NCBI RefSeq assembly: GCF_021130785.1
Contig: NC_060213.1
Location: 130,524,001-130,588,000 of the forward strand
Source of the DNA: Homalodisca vitripennis
Taxonomy: Eukaryota; Arthropoda; Insecta; Hemiptera; Cicadellidae
Reading direction: 5' to 3'
Length of the DNA stretch: 64,000 nt
How positions within the stretch are numbered: position 1 is the stretch's first letter; every line of letters starts with the position of its first letter. Shown here piece after piece: positions 23,001 to 35,000 of the stretch. A program made the translations under genes and the position numbers. The notes under the pieces were generated by a model, which did no database searches, was not told the DNA's origin, and saw only the letters and a list, made by a program, of their open reading frames with translations.

Positions 23001-26000
23001 GGCCTCAAATATTTAAATTCTGTCAAAGAGTCTTTGAAAGATCTTGTTATAACGTCAGTTCTATATTCAAGATATGTATATTTTCAGATTTAAATAACTT
23101 TGGAGGTCAAAAATAATGTGTTCTTATTGTGAAGAATTCTATTTAAATTAAAAATTATTCTTGATGCCCTTTTTGCTTAAGCAATATTCTATCTAAATTG
23201 TTCTTGGATGTTGCTCCATAAATACTTATACCTACCATAAGAAATGTGGGATTGAATTACAGCATACCAATTATCAAAATAATGCAGACTTCTTATCATG
23301 GCCATATTGTAGTTACCTGACATCTATTCTTTTCTTGATGAAAATGAATAAAGATTTCTGATTTCTCAAAAACATTTGATAAAAGACAATCTTATTTATA
23401 GTTAATAATTGATAATCTTCTCAATACATTTCTAATGCAGCTTCTATTATTCTTTTTGCAGAGATCACACTTATCAGATTTAACTGGAATGGAAGTTTTT
23501 CTGAAAAAGGACTTCATGCAAACAACTGGCAGGTAATATAAATTATGGTTTCCAAAAATTAAATATAAGGTTCTCTCATCAACCTTTTCAATGAACATAT
23601 CTTGATCATCCTTTTCATTATTGATACTATTTAAATTGACAGTATAAGAACATTTGTGAGGACGATTTCATAAGGTCATGCAAATTTGAGAGATGGCACC
23701 ATGATAATGTTTAAGTTTATTGGTCACAATCTCTGAAGGAACTTCACTAACACTCAGCTATATCAGATCTTAGGAATATTTAATACTGCTTGTTGAATAT
23801 TTCCAGAAATCGAAATTAACTTGGGAGACTACAGGTTTTTGTAAAGATCACAGAGAATCTTTTCCCTTTGATTAGAAAAATCCTTATAAAGGATTAAATC
23901 TCTCCCTATTTTTCAACATAGTTTTCATTTTTTTTTTATATATATTTGCATGATTTTCTACAAGCTTTAGTATGCCAAAGTCATAGATGCCTGCTTCCTG
24001 TGAGGACAACCTGTTTCCAACAGCTTCTTTTGCCTTAAGATCTGTGGCAAACTGCTTGCTGATGAGAAATTTCTTTAGGTTGTGAAACAAGTGAAGAATT
24101 GCTTGCTATTACTTTGGACTGTACAGTTTGTTAATCTGATCCACCCAAAAGATTTGATCAGATTTTGAAAGTGGAGTTTTTGAGGTTAAACATTGTGGGA
24201 TGGTAAAATTCAAGGTCATTTCACTACAACTGAAAGCCTTTCTGAGTAAGATAATTTTGTAGAGGTTAACTAATGCAGAATGAAAACTAAATGCATTTTG
24301 ATGTTCCCCGGACAGCTTCAAGGAACGAGGAGCTTGCTACGCTTTGCTGATGCTGTCAGAGGAGCAGCGGCAGAAGGGAGTTATATCAGCATCTCTCGGT
24401 AACCACGCCCAGGCTCTTTGCTACCACGGCCAGAGGTTAAATGTACCAGTCACTGTGGTCATGCCGGTGGTTGCTCCAATAATGAAGGTATTCTAGAATT
24501 CTAAACAGAATTATTATAATTGAGTCTCCTCCATAAGTACGGAAAAGATTTTGTTAAATTATTTATTGTGCAACTTGTGGAGAGACTGAAAAGTTTGGCA
24601 AGTAAAATAAATATTATGTCTACAAAAACAGTTTCATTGAATTACAACATTTCCAAAAACTATTTTTTATTGATGACGAGTATTTTTTGAGTATTTCATG
24701 GGAAAATCCCAAATTCAGTGGGAACAATAAAATATCACCTGTTTATCATCTATTGTAGACAAAAAAAGTCATGAGTAACTAGCATTTTTACTGACACGAA
24801 AGTGACCAATATTATCATCAAGCAGTTAGCATCTAGATTATGTATGATAGTGTTCAGGAAATATTGTGAATCCCATTTTCACAATGTTCTGGAATCAAAG
24901 CAGATAGAACCACAGTCATCAATGTTCTTTTTGGTTGCATCAGGACAATGTCATATACTCGTATCACACCTCTAATATAACTGTTTCTTATTCAATATTT
25001 TCATCTTTACCCAAATAATTATAATGGTTATGTCCCACATGTTCTCTTGATTTTACATCTTCAGATTTCTATCCGTGGGGTAGCCTTAAAGAATATTTTA
25101 TAACAATAGGCCACACAGATTGTAGAAATTTAAGATGCAAAATCAAAAGAGATTAACAACATTGGTATTAATGTGCTCAAAACAAAAGGTCTTGCATAAT
25201 GAGACAGCCCATATGTTTCTGAATAAGGCAGCCATCTTGAGCCCAGACTGCAATACAATAAAAAAGTTAGTGATAATTAACTAGTGTATATGACAGTATT
25301 TTAAAATATAATACATTAATTTCACAACTTGTACAGCTGATGAAACTTATAGTGATAAAATAGCTTATAAATAGTTTTTTGTTGAAGTTAAAAGCTGAAT
25401 AATTGTTTATAACAAATGATAGTTGGTTGGTAGCTGTTTTACTAATGTTATATTGCTTTGAAGATTCAAGCCTGTCGTCGGTTCGGAGCTAACGTTATTG
25501 TCGAAGGCAACGACATGAAGGAGGCTAAACGTCTAGCCATGGTGAAAGGAAGAGAATTGGGCCTCACTTACATAAATGGGTATGTATATTCTTAAATACA
25601 AACACAAGTTTCAGTATTTAATTAAATGTTTTTGTACATTGAATCATCAAATCTCTGTGAAGAGCCAAAACCGCTAAAAAATATCTCAATTATAAATGTG
25701 TTAGCAATGTTTTAACACTTGGGAACATCCTTAGATGATAGTCACGACTCCAGCTCTAACTAAGACTAAGAACTAAGGTTTATTGAGTAGTTTGTACCAC
25801 TGCAGCTGAAGTTTGTGGTTAGAAAAAGGTTTCTGATGCTTAATAACAGTTTGGTGATGATAGATAGGCTTTCTTTGTTCTTTCATAATAGAAATAACAC
25901 AGAAACAATTTTTTTTTTTTTAATTTCTTTACATTTGGGAAATGGGGCACAGGAATGATCCCAAATGATGGAAACATAAAATAGTTAACATTAAAACAAT

Positions 26001-29000
26001 TTAGAAAATATATCATAAGAAATTGGTAGATCCCAGAAAATGAAAATCATTAGTTGGTTGTACAATTGATTAATTACTTCAAAATTCCACATTTAATATG
26101 TTTTGTACGTTGTATGTTGTCTTCAGTTCATACATGAGTAAGTTTTCTTTCAGTAAACATATTTTGTTGATAGGGTTATTAATTCTGAGAGTGATAATTC
26201 TGACATCGTTGTAATGCTGTAGTATAACTTGATGCAACGCACCAGAGGCGTAACTAAAGAGGTATGAGGAACCTCCCTCCAAAAAACTTAGTTTTTTTAA
26301 AACCTATGTATAACAGCAATCCAAATTGTTTGGATTACAGTAGTTAAATGTTTTATTTTGAATTAGGCCTATTTAATTTATCCAAACTTAGAATTATTCA
26401 GATGTTTTTCAATATCCTATGGTGTGGGTACTCTCTTTAGCCATTTCATCCCCCCTTCTAAAGCCTAGTTACTCCACTGCAATGCACAAAAAATGTTTTT
26501 ATAGTTAACTAAACAAACAATAACTTAAATGAGGAACACATTCCATTACTTCTCATACTTTTTCTACACAGTACGAATGTTGTTTAATAACGTGTTACTA
26601 ATCGTTTTATTATCAAGAGTATAGCAAGCTGTCTGAAGATGGCTGACTGTGTAGTTTACCTGTATTTTTGGTGCTTAATAATCTTTAATTTAAACATAAA
26701 TCTTCTTACATTATAATATCAAAGTTGTGCTCATTTCACTTTTGGATACTGTGAACAGATAATTTTTAGCAGGGCACTGCACTTTCACTACTCAACCACC
26801 TGAGGTGTAGAGCAGGTATAAGGGATTATTTATAACCTGTCTTATCAAGTCAAGATCAACTGATAACCACTCTGCCTTCAACAGATTACATATACAATGA
26901 CACTGACTGATTTCTGCTTTTGTTTGTAATAGAGAGCTCTTCAATAAAAATCTATAATTATAATTCATAAGCACTCAGTTTAATTTGGAAATATTTTAAT
27001 AAAAATAAAAAACTTATTGACAAAATATTTTTGCTTATGTACAGTGGTGAATTTAGTAGCTACTGACATGAGAAATACAGAGATTATATAAATAAAATTT
27101 AATTTTTAAGGCTGATTTATAAGTGCTATTATTAGATTGAATAAAAAAAAAAAAAAAACTAACCAACTATAACTATAAACAAATTATACAACATTATCAA
27201 AGTTAACAACCCCTTCAACTTACAGATGCAATAATAGCTCACCTAAGTACTGCATACTGCCTATATCCGACAATGACAGGAGAGGAAAATGAACTGACAT
27301 CAGTAGATATAATATTCTTTGACAATCTCCCTCTACAAGAGCATTATTTTTAACCTTAAGAAAAACAAATCCATTTGTAAAAATGTCAAAATATCCCTGT
27401 GGAGTCTGTACCATAGGCGTCAAACATAAAGGTATTTTTTGCAATGGAACTTGTAAACAATGGTTCCAACGCAAATTGCGTCAATTTGTCTAGTAAGGAA
27501 TTCAGAAATTTAGCCAAGACATCAGCTACCAACCTGGATGTGCAAAAGCTGCATTAATCCACAAACTTGCAGTCCTAAAAAAACTAAGCTGGCTAATGGT
27601 CAGCTCTCAATACAAGAAGAAATAAATATGTCTAATTCATCATTACAAGAACTCGAGCAAGGTATAATGGAACTCAATCCAAGGAATACTGAGGACAGTC
27701 TAATTATTGCTGCCAAAATAGGGTCTACTTTATTGGAAGAGAACAAAACCCTAAAAGTAGATAAAAGTAAAACTTTCATGTAAATTAGCTAGTTTGGAAA
27801 CCAAACTCGAAGAACTAGAAAGAAATGAAGAAAAATACTTGTTTAGCAATGGAAAACCTACAACAAAGCAATGCCCACTTGGAATCTCAAGCAATCAAAG
27901 AAAAAGAACGTCTACTAGATATACAGCGTATTTTCGAAGAAACATGACAGGAAACAAGCAGAGCTTATCGATAAATGTGAAGCAAAAATCAATGAACAGG
28001 AAAAAGAGATTCTATCTTTGAAAAGAATGCTGTCAAAGGGAAAAGATTCTAACCAAAAAGAGGAAAAATCTTTGAACAATGTTGAGACACAAACAGAACG
28101 TGAGCACTACTCAACACAATCAATTTCTACATCTCTAGTAGCAGAAATAGGATTTTTAAAGAAAAGCCATAATTTGCTTGAAGAAAAAATACAACTTTTT
28201 GGAATTAAACCTGAAAAATCTCACTAATAAAGAAAATGGAAAAGTGGTCGAGAATGGTGGGAAAGCTAAAGAAGTGATCCAAACTCCGGCTTCAAAAATA
28301 AAAAAACACCCACTCGTAGCTACATGTCCTACAACAAACCATGTCTAGGTAAACCACTAATATACAAGAAAAGGCGAAAATAAATTTAGTGTCTCCCTAC
28401 AATTGAAGAAATTGAAAACCTTAAATTCAAATATAGAAACACATCCATATGTAAATAATGTCAGGAAATCTCCGCACCATAGTGCTCTGCCCTGCAAACC
28501 CACTCTAAAACCCCCTCAAGATGCAAAAATACGAAAGGATGGTGAGCCAATAGAGCAATTTTATTTTAACCATTTTCAATACTACCAGAGAAAAATAGAA
28601 GAAATGAAGAAATAATCACAGAACCTACCCAACTCAGCCAGGAGATAATACATTCCTAGCAGCCTCACCAAACAGTCAAATAAATAGCCAACAACCCCCC
28701 CAGCACCCCTTTTTTAGGGAATGCCACAGTGAACAAACAGAAGACATAAGGCCAGGAGGTCTACACTTGACTACTTTCGAAAATCATTATATAGGAAAAG
28801 AACATGATAAGATTGGAAGAAAAAAACCGAAGGAAAATCTAAAAAAGGGTAGCAAATTTGTAATCTACCATCAAAACATTGACAGAGTTCGAAATAAAAT
28901 TGACACACTAAACCACTTCCTACACTTTTCAAAACCTGACATACTTGTAGTTACTGAGCATGGCCTCAGTGCTGATTTATTGAAAAAATGTCCGATTAAT

Positions 29001-32000
29001 TAGCTATGTACTTATTGCAGAATATAGTAGGGAATTGCACCAAAAAAAGGTGGTGTTGCAATATTCAAGAGAGTTAATCTGGACAATGAGGTGGAAAAGT
29101 GTAAATCTTGATAGCAAAAGCATTGAACTTGTTTGTGAGATGACCACTGTTAAAATCAATATAAACAAAAAAAATCATGTTTACATTCTGGGTGTATACC
29201 GACCACCAAGAAGCCCACTGGATCATGCTCTTGAATTACTAAACTCGTCACTAGAAGAACTCCCCATAAACAATTCTGCAATTTTGCATTGTTGGTGATC
29301 TCAATATTGACTGGCTCAGCACACTGATGGAAAGAGAAAACAATAAATTAAAGAACCTCCTATCTGAGTATAACCTGACTCAATGCCTCCTACCTGCTAC
29401 CAGGATAACCCCTACAAGTGCTACATCAATTGATGTTTTTTGCACCAACTTGGCACCACATAGCTTCAACTTCGAAAATCATTGAAAACGGGCTCTCAGA
29501 CCACACCGGACAACTTTACTTCATGGATTTCCCCTCCACATCAAGTAAACAATCTTCATCAAATGGAAGACGTCTCAGTCCAGATAACATCTCAAATTTA
29601 AAGGGGCTTCTTGAAATTCAATCATGGGATCGGGTATACAACTCTCCAAGTGCAGAAGATGCCTACTCAAACTTCATTGGAACTCTGACTACAGCATTAG
29701 ACATTACATGCCCCATACAAAACATCAAGAAACAGATCCAGGAACCAAACTCAAGAATTTAACAACCCTGAAAGTAAACATACTGCGGAATGTCTTTCAT
29801 CCAAGCCCACGAGCGCTACTTAGCCAGTGGACAAATTGAGGCTAAAGAGGATGCTGCCCAGAAGAAGAAATCCTACGACTTAAAACTAAAAAGTCTTAGA
29901 AGGGAAACAAACTCCAACTTCATCGCCGAAGCAAGCAACAAGAGCAAAGCAGTCTGGAGCGTCATTAATAGCGAAAGAGCACCAAAGAGAGAAGCTTCAG
30001 AATCCACGTGGAAATTAAAAAATACTGATGATGACACCTACCTAGACGACATTTTTACCATAGCTGAACATTTTAATACCTATTTTTACAACAATTGCAG
30101 AAGTAACTCTCGGTCATAACAATGCTCCTAGCGCCAAAGACGTTAACTTATGTTCAAACTTCACAGGAACAGGACTTAACATGTTCAATCTCACATCTAA
30201 TGAGGAAGTATTCAACACTATAAATTCTCTAAAATCCTCTTCCTCCTCAGGCTATGATGACATTTCTTCAAAAATACTGAAGTATTGCAGCTCTGTAACC
30301 TGCCAACCCTTAACGGATGTAATCAACAAGTCTCTGACTCAGGGATTATTTCCCTCAAAATTAAAAATGTCAAAGGTATATCCACTGCATAAGCAAGGGA
30401 GTAAGCATGACATCAAGAACTATAGACCAATCTCCCTTGTGCCCACTGTATCAAAAGTTTTGGAAAAAATAGTTCTCTCGAGACTGTTAGAGCACCTTCA
30501 GCGTAACAATCTGCTGCCAAAAGGACAACATGGGTTCATCCCGGGCAAATCGACTATCACCGCCCTTGCTGAGCTCATTGAGTGTATAATTGATAATATT
30601 GAGTCTGAAAATACTGTAACAACTGTTTTTCTCGATATGAGTAAAGCATTTGACTCACTGTCTCATAAGCTTATTTTATACAAAATCAGAACCTTAGGTG
30701 TCAGCGGTATAGCCCTGAAATGGTTCGAAAGCTACCTCTCTGGGCGACAGCAAATAGTTGAGCTGAAACACACAGCTAAGGGCTTGACGAAGGCTCTTCA
30801 TTCACTTCCACAGTATGTTAGAAGAGGAGTTCCGCAAGGATCTGTGTTGGGGACCCGTCCTATTCATTTTATTCACTAGTGATCTAGGTAAAACATTCGA
30901 GGCTTTTAGTCATCCTGTATCATACGCAGATGACACAGCTCTTATCACCAGCAGTTCAACAGCGGAGTCACTAGAAATCAACACGTATATATCTGTTAGC
31001 ATGGCCCAACAATATTGCCTAAATAACGACCTTGTTTTCAACCCATCCAAAACAAAACTCCTTGCACTAGGCAGACATAAAGACCACATATCAGGCCCAC
31101 CAGATCTAGAAAAAGTGGACGAGCTTAAACATTTAGGTATGATATTAGACCAAAATCTTACATGGAGTTGCCACATTGATTACCTTAGCTCAAAGCTCAG
31201 CTCTGCTCTCTTTGCTCTCAAAAGGATAAAAGCTACGGGCACAACATCTGCTCTAAAAATAGCCTACCACTCTCTCTTTGAGAGCCATCTTCGGTATGGA
31301 ATCATCCTTTGGGGGAGTTCTTCAAATGGTAATCTCCAGAGGGTACTAATCTTGCAGAAGCGGGCCATAAGAATCATGGCCGACCTCTCTTCCCGAGACA
31401 GCTGCAGAGAATCTTTTACTGAACTCGAAATTCTCACTGTGACTTCAATTTACATCATCGAAGTCATCATATATGCTTCCAGGCAAAACTTCCCGAGAAA
31501 CAGTGAGGTGCACAACTACTACACTAGACAGGCTCAAGCTCACCGTCTACCAGCTCATAGAACAACGCTCTTCACCAAAAAACCATCATTTGCTGGAACC
31601 AAGCTTCTGAACTCCCTTCCTGATGCCATCAAGACCAGCAACGCTAAAACTCTAAAAATAAGACTACACAAGTGGCTGGTGAAGAACTCTATCTACAGTC
31701 TTGATGAGTTTTATGACATTCTCAACTCCTGACTTGTAATGTTTTTGTTGTTAATTTTTGTTCTTTCCTTTCAATGTTATGTTTCATAACTTATTATTTT
31801 TATTATTGATTGACAACTATTCTGTTCTTGATGATCATGAATAAAGCTTTCTGTATTCTGTATTCTTGCAGTAACCTACCTGATTCTGAGGTAATTGCGA
31901 GATCTACCACTATAATTTTTGTTCCCAACACCAATGTTTCTCAAGACCAAATTAAACCTTGTAGTCACCGGAAATAATGACAAAAGTTTAAAAAATTTGT

Positions 32001-35000
32001 TTATATAATCGAATCTGACTGAAATGGATTAAATCTAAAAATGGTGGTTTACCATTTTAACTTTACCTGCACACTCTTATCATGCATTACTACTCCATAC
32101 GCATGTCTATCAGTTTATTTACTAAACTCATTTGCCAGCCTCTCCTCAAATTATTTTTTAAAACTCAATTATGGAACTACAGAATCTTCTTTACATAATA
32201 TTAAGAGAATAAATGATGTTGAAAAAGTACAATATGTTGTAGATATGACCACCCTCACATCATCGCAGGCCAGGGAACGCTGGGTCTGGAGATAGTTGAG
32301 CAGGTGCAAGACATTGACGCAGTTGTGGTGCCGGTTGGTGGCGGTGGGCTCATCGCTGGAGTAGCATTGGCTGTGAAAAGTCTTCATCCAAACGTTAAAA
32401 TTATTGTGAGTCTTCTTCTAACATGACTGTAAAATGTTGGTGATTTGGTTACTATTTAGCATTTTAAGTTTCATAAACTCTACTGTTTTAAAGTTCTTTA
32501 ATAATGTGGACATATACAAACATTTCAAAACTAAAACATTTAGATTATAGTCTGCTGGCATTTTCCTAAAAGCAATAGAATGCAGGATACAGATATGCAT
32601 TGTAATCTACAATGCCATATCACACAATGAACCTGAAAGTATGGGTCTTGTAAAAACTTAAATCAAGTTTTGGTAATAAAATGTCATGATTTACAGATTC
32701 ATCAGCTATTTCTAGATAAGAATTCAACAACAAAATTCGTTATTAGACTTGATTAACCTTTATCAAACCATTTTATAAAATTTGATCAATTTTAATAACT
32801 TTTATTAAGGTTATTAATAAAATGTTTACGATCTTCTACAAGCATAAAAATCTTTCTCCAGTGGAATGTCCATAAGAGAAATTTATTTACAAGAAAAAAT
32901 CGTCAACACAACACAGATGACACTAATATTCTTAGTAATACAGTTGTGACTGGTACCAAAACTTGATTAGATTAGAAACCTCAGTCAAAATGAGAATGAA
33001 TGGAATAAGAGGTAAGGACAAATTCAATGAGAGTAAAGAAATGTTACCACTTGATTGAAATCACAGACAGCAAATTTATACGATGAAGGAAAACAGAAGC
33101 TTGTGCTGTACTTTAACAAGTTGGTATCACTCAACCTTACACATTGGTGGCAGTTATGTAGAAAAATAGTTCAAAGTATAGATATCGTTAGCAATAAAAC
33201 TTATCTTTTGTTTACAGCTCAATAAGTAGTCTATAGTTCATTTACTAATATTTATAAAATTGTTATTATTTTTAGTACTTTTTTTGTTGTAGGGTGTGGA
33301 GTCAGACAGGTGTGCCAGCTTTTCTAATGCCCTGTCCTGCGGCAAACCGACCCCTGTACCGATCAAATCAACTCTGGCCGACGGCCTGGCGGTTCCTCTG
33401 GTGGGCTACAACGCCTTTCACACTGCTCGTCCACTTGTTGACAAAATGGTAAACATATAATAGCTTGTTGATTTCAACAATGATCTAGAATGACTATCAA
33501 CCTTTGTTCATGGAAAATTAAACAATACGAAACACCTCTGCCTGTATTGTAAGCCATTCATGTTTTTGAAAACTCATTGACACGAGTGACTGCTGTGTCA
33601 AAAAAAATACTGTTAAAACATTGTAATCATAGTCTCTGTTTTGGATACCACGATGTATGGCCACTACTCCCTAGCCTTACCCATCCAGAATATCCTATCA
33701 CTCTGGAAGCAGCGCTAAGGTTCTTACAGGAGTAAGTGCAATTTATAAGCTTCTTGTCCTAAGAGAAAAAGCTCAAATAGGAATAGCAAAATATTCATAA
33801 AAAATTCTCATGCTATTTACTACTGCTTCTAATCACTTTGGATAAGTCTGAATTTATGTTTCATTTAGACTGTGAATTGTTGGATGTTATCCATTTTATG
33901 TTTCATTGATATACTCATGGTGGGTTTCTTGCATAGTTTTAATATTTTTTCTTTTATTCTAAATTTGTGTGTTTTTTACTAGTGAAAAATGTTTTCTTTT
34001 ATTTTTAGGGTAACAGATTTATAAGTGAAGGACAACATGGTAACATAAAATTTACACATCTGTTGTGGTTGATAGGTGGTGGTGAAGGAAGAGTGGATAG
34101 CCATCGCCATCCTGAGGCTGGTGGAGATGGAGAAATGTGTGGTGGAAGGAGCAGGAGCCATTGGTCTAGCAGCCATACTGGCCGGCCATCTCCCTGAATT
34201 AAGGAACAAAAGGTAAGCCCTTCCTTCCGGTTCATTATTGATGGTGGATGGTATCAGTGATAGAAAAAATGTTATTATTGAATTTACCATTGTTAAGTAA
34301 AAAAAAATAAATGAAACTAGTTTTAAGAATTATAATCAATTAACAAGAAGTCCAGAAGATCTAGAGGAATCACGAAAGATCTAAAACATTTTAATCACTA
34401 TATTTAAAAAATCATAACAACCAATATTGTATAACATTTTAAGGCCTTTCGATATTGGCTAACTTCGTCAGACACGTCACAAAATCTAAAACAATAGTTT
34501 GAGCATGCAGAAAAATTTTAAAAAGAAGAAAGAAACAGCGAACTTTTAACTTAAAGATTTTTCAATTGAAGGAAACAAGATTTTTTCATACATTGTCCAG
34601 TGATACAAAAAATAAAATCAGTAACATTACGTTTCGAGATCTGTAATCAGATCTCTTCCTCACATGAGCATTTTTCATCTCATTTCATGTTATTTGTAAC
34701 TTAAATCCATCTCATTGAAGAGATCCATCTTTGTTTTTATTTTTTGGCATTAATAGTAATATAAAATATGGAAGATCAACAAACCCATCACTACATCTAA
34801 TACAAACTGACAACAAAAGACTAAACAAAGGATTTCTCTTTACCTTTCACCTTGTGTTTCATGCCATTTGACACATGATGAAGAGAGGTCTTTGTTTATA
34901 CTAGTTCTCAACACGTTTAATTTCATTTATTTTTTTTTGTAAAGTTTGTGACAATCATTTTATTAGTTCGTACTTAAAGTCATCCCCGAGGTGTTAAAAA

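Larger units (their letters stand above)
27240..31866 (+). mobile_element. CR1-like non-LTR retrotransposon, near full length but broken
   Basis: ORF1 (from about 27383) has a PHD-like zinc finger followed by coiled coil. ORF2 has an endonuclease and a reverse transcriptase ending in a stop at 31730-31732. The 3' region ends AATAAAGCTTTCTGTATTCT with a short TTCTGTA repeat at about 31850-31866, the microsatellite-type 3' end of the CR1 group, without poly(A). The 5' border is not defined by sequence; the start given is an estimate. No target duplication was found. ORF1 and ORF2 each contain stops and frameshifts, so this copy is not autonomous. Confidence 0.8.
25580..32242 (+). other. intron 5 of threonine dehydratase
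   Basis: At 6.7 kb it is the longest intron of the gene and is inflated by a hAT-type MITE and a CR1-like LINE inserted in the sense orientation. The splice sites on both sides are intact and in phase. Confidence 0.85.

Noticed and set aside
33600..33725. Exon-like stretch in intron 7 ([20 protein letters not shown])
   Set aside because: It is not needed for the in-frame protein, has no good splice borders and ends in a stop; it may be a LINE scrap, but I could not match it to a conserved motif.
34440..34680. CCTTTCGATATTGGCTAACTTCGTCAG and CGTTTCGAGATCTG phrases in intron 8
   Set aside because: They recall dispersed repeat ends in arthropods, but no second end or coding part is present, so no element is called.
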